6,155 nt of DNA, from the NCBI GenBank assembly GCA_005882445.1, contig VBAN01000048.1, forward strand, positions 340 to 6,494, given 5' to 3'. How positions within the stretch are numbered: position 1 is the stretch's first letter; every line of letters starts with the position of its first letter. The translations under genes and the position numbers were made by a program. A model generated the notes under the pieces. It searched no databases and was not told the DNA's origin. It saw nothing but the letters and a program-made list of their open reading frames with translations. Shown here in pieces: positions 1-5,491 of this stretch. The stretch is from Candidatus Segetimicrobium genomatis. GTDB taxonomy: Bacteria; Sysuimicrobiota; Sysuimicrobiia; Sysuimicrobiales; Segetimicrobiaceae.

Positions 1-249
1 CCAATTTACGGATGGGCGCCGATCGCGTAAGAAATCGGGACGGCTGCCGCCCAGCACGGAGAAGCTCCGTCCCTGGGCCGTCGCAGCCGTCGGCCGTCCC
101 GTCCTGGAGACGGTCTGCGCTTGGGTTGGGGCCGCCAAAGTGACTTGGGGTGGCGCCCCGGCCTCGCAGCCCGCTCGGTGAAACGGGAAACTACCGTACC
201 ACGCTGGCGGGGGCAGGTCAATGCGATGTCCCATGGTCTGTCCCCCTAA
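1..249. other. Gene-free GC-rich structured region
   Basis: I find no credible protein in any of the three + frames, and the one long - strand frame (about 6-221) is arginine/proline-rich and looks like a chance reading of GC-rich DNA. The stretch holds two stem-loops: a three-helix hairpin at 39-91, and a weaker one pairing 128-137 with 151-159 (9 bp with one bulged C). I looked for tRNA, tmRNA, RNase P, SRP RNA and a cobalamin riboswitch and recognised none. It may be intergenic sequence, the decayed 5' part of the neighbouring TetR gene, or an unrecognised RNA. Confidence 0.5.
39..91 (-). terminator. Long nested stem-loop, possible - strand terminator
   Basis: Three nested perfect helices are visible: 39-47 with 83-91 (9 bp), 49-54 with 73-78 (6 bp) and 56-61 with 65-70 (6 bp, loop AAG). 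Read on the - strand, the stem is followed by CCGATTTCTTA, a T-rich run that suits a Rho-independent terminator. On the + strand no T-run follows. No convincing - strand gene feeds into it within the window, so the terminator reading is tentative and the element may be another kind of structured RNA. Confidence 0.35.
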
Positions 250-278
250 TTGACCGAGGTTGCCGGCGGTATTAAAAT
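250..278 (+). promoter_or_regulatory. Sigma70-type promoter upstream of the TetR remnant and sigma gene
   Basis: TTGACC at 250-255 (5 of 6 matches to the -35 consensus) is followed after exactly 17 bases by TAAAAT at 273-278 (5 of 6 matches to the -10 consensus). This AT-rich patch stands out in GC-rich surroundings. Transcription would start near 284-286, inside the TetR remnant. A transcript reaching the sigma gene would have a leader of about 250 nt made of the broken TetR sequence. This is the best promoter match I found in the window. Confidence 0.6.
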
Positions 279-280
279 AG

Positions 281-532
281 GATTCAGGGATCCACCCGGA
301 GTTCCGGCGCCGCCTGAGTGCTTTCTTTGCGCGGTGGGAAGAGTCTGTCGACCGCGGCCTTCGTGTACGCGTAGCGCGGAGGGAGTTTCGTCGGGACCTG
401 GAGACGCGGCGGATGGCCACCGCGCTGATCAGTCAGATCGAAGGGGCGGTGCTCCTGATGAAGGCACACCGGCGTGCAGACCCCATCGAGGCAGGTCTGG
501 GGACCTTGCTCAAGTTCATGGAAAGTAGGTGA
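281..532 (+). pseudogene. TetR/AcrR-family repressor, C-terminal remnant
   Basis: The frame opens after a TAG at 278-280 and runs to TGA at 530-532, giving 83 residues. They read like the ligand-binding C-terminal half of a TetR/AcrR regulator: SAFFARWEESVDRG, then REFRRDLETRRMATALISQIEGAVLL, where the stretch around ISQIEGAVLLMKAHR is the typical last long helix. Such proteins are usually about 190-210 residues, so the N-terminal half with the helix-turn-helix is missing, and I do not find it in any upstream frame. There is no usual start codon before ATG at 413, which has no ribosome binding site and would give only 39 residues. The upstream boundary coincides with a promoter. I infer a truncated gene after a deletion or rearrangement. 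A short translated peptide that couples to the sigma gene is possible. Confidence 0.7.
527..532 (+). promoter_or_regulatory. Ribosome binding site deciding the sigma factor start
   Basis: AGGTGA lies 5 bases before ATG at 538 and overlaps the stop codon of the TetR remnant. The alternative start GTG at 529 overlaps that stop as GTGA but has only GAAAG three bases ahead. The ATG is therefore preferred, and the difference is only three residues. Confidence 0.45.
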
Positions 533-537
533 ACCGA

Positions 538-1173
538 ATGGGACCTGGCGACCGTCAGACCACTACCGCTGTGGCTCCCCTCGTGCCTCCGGCGCCTGTC
601 GCGGGCGACGCCGCGACGCTTGCGCGCACTCCGGGGGGGGCCGAGGCGGCGCTGTTCAACGAGATGGCAACCCAACACCTCGAGGCCCTGTACCGGACCG
701 CACTCCGGCTCAGCGGCCGGCCTCAGGACGCCGAGGATCTCGTGCAGGAGACCTACCTGCGGGCGTGGCGCTCGCTGCACACGTACAAGCCGGGCACCAA
801 TCCCAAGGCCTGGCTGTTCCGGATCCTCCATAACGCCCATATCGATCGGTTCCGGGCTTCGTCACGGACGGTGCAGACCGTCGACGAGTTCGAGGGACAG
901 GACCCGGCCTTCGTGGTCCACGAGACCCCCGAATCGTTGATCATGTCGGGTCTGATGGATGCCGAGGTTCGGCAGGCGTTGATGGAGATCCCCGAGGTCT
1001 TCAGAGCCTGCCTCGTCCTGGCGGACCTGGAGGGGTTCTCCTACCAGGAGATCGCCGACATCCTGGGGATTCCGCGGGGGACCGTGATGAGCCGGCTCTT
1101 CAGAGGCCGGCGGGCGATGCGCCGGGCACTGATCAAGTACGGGCGGGATCACGGCTACCTAAAAGCCAGTTGA
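538..1173 (+). CDS. ECF RNA polymerase sigma factor, SigR/SigH-like
   Basis: A 211-residue sigma70-family factor of the extracytoplasmic-function type, which directs RNA polymerase to a dedicated set of promoters. Sigma region 2 spans roughly residues 40-108, with DAEDLVQETYLRAWR (region 2.2) and NPKAWLFRILHNAHIDRFR (2.3/2.4, promoter melting and -10 contact). Region 4 spans roughly 149-197, with the helix-turn-helix LEGFSYQEIADILGIPRGTVMSRL that reads the -35 element. The GTNxKAWL-RIL and GTVMSRL-RGRR signatures resemble the actinobacterial SigR/SigH group (ECF12), which controls thiol-oxidative stress; that role here is inference. About 38 N-terminal residues, rich in Ala and Pro, precede region 2 and are not conserved in the family. 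They contain a G8 tract at 633-640. The anti-sigma gene that normally follows this group is absent: the next gene is convergent and overlaps the 3' end by 15 bp. Confidence 0.93.
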   Translation: MGPGDRQTTTAVAPLVPPAPVAGDAATLARTPGGAEAALFNEMATQHLEALYRTALRLSGRPQDAEDLVQETYLRAWRSLHTYKPGTNPKAWLFRILHNAHIDRFRASSRTVQTVDEFEGQDPAFVVHETPESLIMSGLMDAEVRQALMEIPEVFRACLVLADLEGFSYQEIADILGIPRGTVMSRLFRGRRAMRRALIKYGRDHGYLKAS

Positions 1174-2349
1174 GTTGCCGCCGCGGAACTCAGCCCGGAC
1201 GGTTTCCAAGATCTCCGGTGAGGCGAGCAGGTCGATGGCGGTCGTCACCATGACCCTCGCATCGTTTATCATTCCTCTGAGGCCGAGCTCCGACGCCCCG
1301 GCGTCCAGGGCTTCCCGAGTGTGCATCCCCACGCCCGGCGGGCAGGTCGGCAGCGTGTAACTCACCGTCGGGACGGCCTGGCTGAGGTTCCCGAGGTCGG
1401 TGGAAGCCCCCACCAGCTTCTCGGCCATGTCGAATCCCAGGGTCTTGGCGTTCTGCCGGACCACGCCGGCCAGGGCGGGAACGTACTTGAGCGAATCGTG
1501 GAAGAGCCCGTGGCTGACAGCGACGGCCGTCCCACTGGCCCCCGCGGCCGCCCGCGCGCACGCTTCGACCCGGCCCATGAGTTCGCGGACGTACGCGCCG
1601 TCGGTCGAGCGGACCCCGAACTCCGCGGCGGCGCGCTCCGGGATGATATTGACGGCCTGGCCGCCGTCCGTGATGATCCCATGGATGCGCGCATCCGGGC
1701 GGATTTGCTGGCGCAGCGCGTTCACAGCGGTGAACGTCACGAGAACCCCGTCGAGCGCGTTGGCGCCCTTCCACGGCGCAGCGGCCGCGTGCGCCGGTCG
1801 CCCGGAAAACCTAAACTGGACCGTCTGGACCGCGAGGCATCCCGTTGCCACCGACGTGTCGGGGCCGGCGTGGTACTGGAGCGCCGCGTCGACCCCGGCG
1901 AACGCCCCCCGCTCCAGCATCAAGATCTTTCCCCCGCCGCCTTCCTCGGCCGGCGTCCCAGAATAGACCACGCTGCCGCGCAGTTCGGGCATGACGGCGC
2001 GGAGCGCCACGGCCGCGGCCGCCATCCCGGCGCCCATCAGGTTGTGGCCGCAGGCATGGCCCAGGCCCGCCAGCGCGTCGTACTCGGCGATGAGCCCGAC
2101 GGTCGGGCCCGGTGCCGCGCCGCGCGCTCGGGCGGCGATCGCGGTGGGGATCTCCGCGATGCCGCGCTCGACGGCAAGCCCGTGGCCCTCGAGCATCTCC
2201 GTGATCCAGGCGACGGCCTGGTGCTCCTCGAACCCTGTCTCGGGGTGGGCATGGATCCGGAGCGCCAGGTCGCGCGCCTCCGCGTCGAGCCCGTCCAGCG
2301 CTTTGAGCGCCCTTGCCTTGAGGGCCGAGAGATCTGACCGGTTGTTCAC
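1159..2349 (-). CDS. M20D-family amidohydrolase/peptidase
   Basis: A 396-residue zinc-type hydrolase that cleaves an amide bond, such as a dipeptide, N-acyl amino acid or p-aminobenzoyl-glutamate. Visible family marks are HAHPETGF (33-40), AEYDALAGLGHACGHNL (88-104, with metal ligands Cys100 and His102), GTPAEEGGGG (131-140, catalytic and metal-binding Glu135/136), His160 in YHAGP, the dimerisation-domain entry GRPAHAAAAPWKGANALD (183-200), STDLGN (316-321) and His343 in MHT. These motifs fit the AbgB/PM20D2 branch; exact substrate unknown. No signal peptide, so cytoplasmic. The GTG at 2349 is chosen because it overlaps the TGA of the upstream solute-binding protein gene by 4 bp (GTGA), and the 32 codons further upstream read as arginine-rich nonsense. 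No Shine-Dalgarno sequence precedes it, so translation probably depends on coupling. Confidence 0.93.
   Translation of the reverse strand: MNNRSDLSALKARALKALDGLDAEARDLALRIHAHPETGFEEHQAVAWITEMLEGHGLAVERGIAEIPTAIAARARGAAPGPTVGLIAEYDALAGLGHACGHNLMGAGMAAAAVALRAVMPELRGSVVYSGTPAEEGGGGKILMLERGAFAGVDAALQYHAGPDTSVATGCLAVQTVQFRFSGRPAHAAAAPWKGANALDGVLVTFTAVNALRQQIRPDARIHGIITDGGQAVNIIPERAAAEFGVRSTDGAYVRELMGRVEACARAAAGASGTAVAVSHGLFHDSLKYVPALAGVVRQNAKTLGFDMAEKLVGASTDLGNLSQAVPTVSYTLPTCPPGVGMHTREALDAGASELGLRGMINDARVMVTTAIDLLASPEILETVRAEFRGGNSTGF
1171..1192. terminator. Near-palindromic hairpin at the convergent gene ends
   Basis: TGAGTT at 1171-1176 pairs with AACTCA at 1187-1192 around a CG-rich centre, and the 5' arm contains the TGA stop of the sigma gene. 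The element also lies inside the last codons of the M20 gene on the other strand. Reading leftward, a short T4 run occurs at 1164-1161. It could act as a weak two-way terminator for two converging transcripts, but no strong T tract is present on either side. Confidence 0.3.
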
Positions 2350-3953
2350 GGGTGTGCGTGTTTGAGGATCGTCAAGGCGATTGGCAGGACCTCGACCCCC
2401 TGCGCCCCTCGCGTCGCGACGACGACGCTGTCCGCGTAGAGCCACAGGTACGGAGCATCCGTCCAGACCTGCCGTTCCACTTTGGCGTAGACGGCGTCCC
2501 GAACCCGCGGGTCGACCGCCCGCGTGCCTTCAGCAAGCCACGCGTCCACCAGCGGGTTGGAGTACCAGGTAAAGTTCCAGGCCCTGGGCCGGTGCTGGCG
2601 ATCCGGGTTCGACCGGTAGAGCGCGTCGAGGTGATCGCCACCGTCGCCGTTGCTCGGGCCGAACCCGAAGAACGCCAGGTCCCACGTGGACTGGTCCGGC
2701 GGGACGAGCAGGTGGTCCGGCAGCGCCGCGGGCTCCACGTACGTGAAGTGCGGCTCGAACCCGACGTTTCGAAGGTAATCGGCCAGCGTTTCAACGATCT
2801 CGACGTCGTGCGGGAAGGCGCCCTGGGGGGTGAGGAGGGTGATCTGCAGCGACCTCCCGTCCTTGACTCGTACGCCGATCGGAGGAGCCGGCTTCCAGCC
2901 CGCCGTCTCGAGGAGCATCCGCGCCTTCGGCGGGTCGTACGGCCAGGCGGCGACATCCGCGTATCCCGACGTCCGGAGAGCGAGCGGCGAGCGCAGGACC
3001 GCGGCGTTTCCCTGAAAGAGGGCCTGGACCAGGAGTTGCTTGTTGACCGCGTAGTTCAGGGCCTGCCGCACCCGGATGTCCTGCAGCGCTGGGCGGTTCA
3101 GGTTGATGCCCATGCCGAACGTGCGGAGGGCGGGCCGGACGATGACGGTCACCCCGGGAGCCCGCCGCAGCGCGTCGACGCTTTCGGTCGGTATTCCCTC
3201 GGCGACCTGCGCCTGGCCGCTCTGGAGAACGGCGACTCGGGTGGCTGGATCCGGGACGGTGCGAAGCACGATCCGGTCGAAGCCGGGGCGCCCGTCCCAG
3301 AACTGGCGGTGCGGCACCAGGTCGAGCTGGGTCCCGAGGTCCCAGCGGTCGACCGCGTACGGTCCCGTACCCACGGGGTGCAGCCTGTACTCCGCCCCCC
3401 ATCGCTCTACGGCAGCCGGGCTCGCGATGAGGGCGGACCCCTGAGCCAGAGTGTTGAGGAGCGTCCCGTAGGGCTCCTTCGTGAGCACCCGCACGGTTGC
3501 GGCATCCAGGGCGGACACCGATGCGATCGGATCCCAGAGCGTCCGGTTCGAGGTGTTCGTCGCCGGATTGATCACGCGATCCAGGGTGGCGACAACCGCC
3601 TGGGCGGTGAGCGGCGTGCCGTCCTGGAACGTCACCCCCCGCCGGATCTTGAACGTCCACGCGCGCCCGTCCGGGTCGACGCTCCACGAGGCCGCAAGTT
3701 CGGGCACGATCGACATCTCGTCCGTAAATCGGACCAGGCCGTCATAGATGAGAAACGCCGCCTCGGATTCCGCAGGGGACACCGGACGGCCGGACGAGCC
3801 GGCCGGGTCGAGCGCCGACACGGCGACGGCTTGCGCCACCACCAGGGCCGCGCCGCCCTGCGCTCCGACGCTCGCCGGCGCCGCGCCGCCGGCCAGGAGG
3901 GCCGTGGCGATCACGGCGAGACAGCGGGCGCCTCCCTGTGTCTTCAGAACCAT
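2346..3953 (-). CDS. ABC transporter substrate-binding protein, family 5 (Dpp/Opp type)
   Basis: A 535-residue exported protein that captures a peptide or similar ligand outside the membrane for an ABC importer. Residues 1-31 form a signal peptide: positively charged start (Lys4, Arg10), hydrophobic stretch 12-25, and a likely cleavage after Ala31 (ASVGA/Q). There is no lipobox cysteine after the hydrophobic stretch, so it is probably a free periplasmic or secreted form. Family 5 marks include PELAASWSVDPDGRAWTFKIRRGVTFQDGTPLTAQAV near 85-120, HPVGTGPY, and QDIRVRQALNYAVNKQLLVQ in the C-terminal lobe. Length is normal for the family. The ATG overlaps the end of the upstream DUF4392 gene by 10 bp, and I see no good ribosome binding site, so coupling is likely. 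No permease or ATPase gene lies in the window. The ligand cannot be read from sequence. The M20 gene follows with a 4-bp overlap. Confidence 0.94.
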   Translation of the reverse strand: MVLKTQGGARCLAVIATALLAGGAAPASVGAQGGAALVVAQAVAVSALDPAGSSGRPVSPAESEAAFLIYDGLVRFTDEMSIVPELAASWSVDPDGRAWTFKIRRGVTFQDGTPLTAQAVVATLDRVINPATNTSNRTLWDPIASVSALDAATVRVLTKEPYGTLLNTLAQGSALIASPAAVERWGAEYRLHPVGTGPYAVDRWDLGTQLDLVPHRQFWDGRPGFDRIVLRTVPDPATRVAVLQSGQAQVAEGIPTESVDALRRAPGVTVIVRPALRTFGMGINLNRPALQDIRVRQALNYAVNKQLLVQALFQGNAAVLRSPLALRTSGYADVAAWPYDPPKARMLLETAGWKPAPPIGVRVKDGRSLQITLLTPQGAFPHDVEIVETLADYLRNVGFEPHFTYVEPAALPDHLLVPPDQSTWDLAFFGFGPSNGDGGDHLDALYRSNPDRQHRPRAWNFTWYSNPLVDAWLAEGTRAVDPRVRDAVYAKVERQVWTDAPYLWLYADSVVVATRGAQGVEVLPIALTILKHAHP

Positions 3954-4918
3954 GGATACCGCGGCTCGCGATACAGCCGTCCGAAGTCGATGCCGCTCTC
4001 CACCATCCGGCCCAACAGATCGACGATGTGCCCATGCAGCGGGGCCGCGACCGCATCCGCTCCCACATCCAGCAGCCCGGGTCCGTCGTTGTTGGCGCCG
4101 GCCGCGGCGCAGAGGTCATGCACCCGGGCATCGATATCGCGACCATGCAGGATCCCCGGGCGCTCCAGCAGGAGTGCCATCCCGGCCTCCACCCCGTACG
4201 CCCCCCAGTTGGAAATCGCCGCCGCGATGAGAAGGTCGGTTGGGACCTCGGGGATGGTGGTGCCTCCACACGGACAGGCGCAGCGGGCCGCGTGCGGAAC
4301 GGCCTGCAGCACACTGTCCCGGATGGCGGCACAGCCGATCTCGTTGCCGCCGTCGCCGACCCCGATCGTCAGGATCTCGCGCTCGCCCGCGGAGGCAAAC
4401 AACGTATCGATCTTCCCGCAATAATCCGTCAGCCGCTTCCCGCTCGACGAGTGGTACTGCCGGTGCTCGTTGGCTCCCGTCCGCTCAATGGCGACGAGCG
4501 CCGAGGGCCGCAGCGTATCGAGGAGTGCCTGGGCGCGGACGGCGGCCTCTTCCCATTCCAGCGGGAACGGAAGAACGGCGGCGGTCGTGGGCAGACTCAG
4601 GGCGTCGTCCAAAGGGCGGACGTAGAGGCCCGCGTCCACCGCGAGCAGAAGGGCGCGGGCCAGAGTGGCGGTCCCCACGGGGCCGTCCTGCTCCCCGGCG
4701 AACCACGGATACATCGGCAGGCCGGTCGCAAGGATCACGACCTGTCCCTTGTGGACCTTTTCCAAGAGGCGCGCGGCCGCGGTGAGGCACAACGGCGCGT
4801 CCTGCAGGGCCCGCGCCGCCTGGTAAAGGTCACCGATCACTCCGCGGCCCGTGATCTCGATGCTGACCAGCCGATCGATGCCCTCGCCGATCGTGCGCTG
4901 CGCGGGCGTCAGTGTCAT
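3944..4918 (-). CDS. DUF4392 protein, D-glutamate-cyclase-like
   Basis: A 324-residue cytoplasmic protein of the DUF4392 / glutamate cyclase C-terminal family. The characterised relative, mammalian DGLUCY, turns D-glutamate into 5-oxo-D-proline. Recognisable blocks are ATGLPMYPWFAGEQDGPVGT (64-83), AIERTGANEHRQYHSSSG (143-160), TIGVGDGGNEIG (184-195) and ISNWGAYGVEAG (235-246); the glycine-rich GDGGNE block is the hallmark. Length matches stand-alone bacterial members. A CACPCGG motif at 213-219 could bind a metal; this is only inference. It is the first gene of a three-gene leftward operon with a solute-binding protein and an M20 hydrolase, which points to use of imported peptides or glutamate derivatives. 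The bacterial enzyme activity is assumed from family membership, and the true substrate may be another amino acid. Confidence 0.82.
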   Translation of the reverse strand: MTLTPAQRTIGEGIDRLVSIEITGRGVIGDLYQAARALQDAPLCLTAAARLLEKVHKGQVVILATGLPMYPWFAGEQDGPVGTATLARALLLAVDAGLYVRPLDDALSLPTTAAVLPFPLEWEEAAVRAQALLDTLRPSALVAIERTGANEHRQYHSSSGKRLTDYCGKIDTLFASAGEREILTIGVGDGGNEIGCAAIRDSVLQAVPHAARCACPCGGTTIPEVPTDLLIAAAISNWGAYGVEAGMALLLERPGILHGRDIDARVHDLCAAAGANNDGPGLLDVGADAVAAPLHGHIVDLLGRMVESGIDFGRLYREPRYPWF

Positions 4919-4928
4919 CGCCGACCTG

Positions 4929-4935
4929 TCCTCCC
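4929..4935 (-). promoter_or_regulatory. Ribosome binding site of the DUF4392 gene
   Basis: On the - strand GGGAGGA is followed after 10 bases by the ATG at 4918-4916. It supports this start and contrasts with the two downstream genes of the operon, which lack such a site. Confidence 0.6.
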
Positions 4936-5165
4936 AGCGGTAAGCTCGTGTGGGAACCCCGAACGGTGGAACGGCCGATCTACACTATGCCACGGGGCGG
5001 CTCACCGTTCCTGCCGGGCACGCGCATCCGGCAGGCTGAGGGGCGTCGGAACCATTCGCCAATGTGCGGGGAAGGATCGCGGTCTTGACCCAGGGTGCGC
5101 GGTACTCGAGGCTGTGTAGAACTGCGGCGGTCGGGCGCGGGGGACCGGCGGGCGCTCCGCTCAAA
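4936..5165. other. Intergenic region between the operon and the small secreted-peptide gene
   Basis: About 230 bases without a credible gene, carrying the presumed control region of the leftward operon. GAACGGTG at 4961-4968 is inverted as CACCGTTC at 5003-5010, and a further GAACGG stands at 4969-4974. A separate perfect 8-bp hairpin pairs 5010-5017 with 5028-5035 (CCTGCCGG, loop of 10). The part from about 5040 to 5165 shows nothing I can name. Confidence 0.4.
4984..5010 (-). promoter_or_regulatory. Possible promoter of the DUF4392-SBP-M20 operon
   Basis: On the - strand a TGG directly precedes CATAGT (4989-4984), giving an extended -10 element with 4 of 6 matches to TATAAT. The -35 region, around GGAACG near 5012-5007, does not match the sigma70 consensus. 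The start would fall near 4977, about 60 bases ahead of the ATG. One arm of the 8-bp inverted repeat covers the -35 region and the other lies just past the start point, as an operator might. Confidence 0.28.
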
Positions 5166-5200
5166 CGGGCGGGTAGGGCCGGTTTGGCCCTCCCCGCCCG
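5166..5200 (-). terminator. Terminator-like hairpin after the small secreted-peptide gene
   Basis: The arms 5166-5180 and 5186-5200 pair over 15 positions with one mismatch, closing a 5-base loop. The stem lies 20 bases past the TAA of the - strand gene and is followed in that direction by GTTTGA, a short T-run. A smaller hairpin (GCAAG/CTTGC, 5206-5218) sits between the stop and this stem. The position fits termination of the small gene, although the T-run is weak. Confidence 0.55.
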
Positions 5201-5219
5201 CTAGTGCAAGCCGCTTGCG

Positions 5220-5432
5220 TTATCCTCTGCCGTGATCGTGACCGTGGTCCTCGTGACCCTCACCGCGGCCTTCGCCACGGCCCCGGTCCCCGTCCGCCAC
5301 GATCATCGCGGGGTTGTAGCTCAGGTGGCTGGAACGCATCGTCTGCGCGGGCGTGAACGCCGGCGCCAGCGCCACCAGGAGGCTGAGGGCAGATGCCATC
5401 GTCACGAATCTTGCAGCGATCTTCTTAGTCAT
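5220..5432 (-). CDS. Small secreted peptide with Gly/Arg/Glu- and His/Asp-rich tail
   Basis: A 70-residue protein I do not recognise. Residues 1-29 look like a Sec signal peptide: MTKK start, hydrophobic core around 12-26, and likely cleavage after TPA29. The mature part is about 41 residues. Its last 24 are only Gly (9), Asp/Glu (7), Arg (4) and His (4), ending in HEDHGHDHGRG. The low-complexity HxDH pattern suggests metal binding outside the cytoplasm; this is inference. The start at 5432 is chosen because AGGAGG at 5447-5442 stands nine bases before it. The ATG six bases upstream (5438) is only three bases from that site. A strong ribosome binding site, signal peptide, leader hairpin and downstream terminator support a real, well-expressed, single-gene unit. 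A chance reading frame in GC-rich DNA is the alternative. Confidence 0.68.
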   Translation of the reverse strand: MTKKIAARFVTMASALSLLVALAPAFTPAQTMRSSHLSYNPAMIVADGDRGRGEGRGEGHEDHGHDHGRG

Positions 5433-5440
5433 GATCATTC

Positions 5441-5447
5441 TCCTCCT
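5441..5447 (-). promoter_or_regulatory. Strong Shine-Dalgarno site of the small secreted-peptide gene
   Basis: AGGAGGA on the - strand lies in an A-rich, unpaired-looking leader (ACAAAACCAT ahead of it). Nine bases separate AGGAGG from ATG at 5432. It is one of the best ribosome binding sites in the window and sets the start. Confidence 0.7.
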
Positions 5448-5469
5448 ATGGTTTTGTTGCGTTTCTTCC

Positions 5470-5491
5470 GGCCCCGCCTCTTTGCGGGGCC
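5470..5491 (-). promoter_or_regulatory. Perfect hairpin in the leader of the small secreted-peptide gene
   Basis: GGCCCCGC at 5470-5477 and GCGGGGCC at 5484-5491 pair perfectly around a 6-base loop, and C5469/G5492 adds a ninth pair. Read on the - strand it sits about 40 bases ahead of the start codon, just upstream of an A-rich stretch with the ribosome binding site. No T-run follows on that strand; on the + strand GTCTTCGT follows. It could stabilise the leader or control its readout, or be a terminator for + strand or upstream transcripts. Confidence 0.5.

Noticed and set aside
96..215. Words resembling a cobalamin riboswitch (GGTGAAACGGGAA, GCCCCCGCCAGCG, CTGGAGAC)
   Set aside because: The pieces lie on different strands and in the wrong order for the B12 aptamer: the GGTGAAACGGGAA-like word is on the + strand while the CCCCCGC-like word reads on the - strand, and the box-like word comes before rather than after them.
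6..221. 71-residue - strand frame
   Set aside because: The protein is arginine- and proline-rich with no family features or clear ribosome binding site, and it runs through the strong hairpin; typical of chance frames in GC-rich DNA.
250..528. 92-residue + strand frame starting TTG at 250
   Set aside because: Its TTG start is part of the -35 element, and the TetR-like protein is read in a different frame over the same DNA.
2352..4424. 690-residue + strand frame antisense to the solute-binding protein and DUF4392 genes
   Set aside because: Arginine-rich, no recognisable domain, and opposite to well-supported genes; a shadow frame caused by high GC at third codon positions.
3944..4716. The residues YPWF occur twice in the DUF4392 protein (70-73 and the last four), with nearly the same codons
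   Set aside because: Four residues are too few to argue for an internal duplication, and the surrounding sequence does not match.
4952..5052. Several GGAAC words as ECF-type -35 elements for the local sigma factor
   Set aside because: The word is short, it occurs on both strands, and I could not pair any copy with a consistent ECF -10 element at fixed spacing.
5085..5120. TTGACC on the + strand at 5085-5090 as a promoter
   Set aside because: No -10-like hexamer stands 16-18 bases downstream and no + strand gene follows for more than 700 bases.
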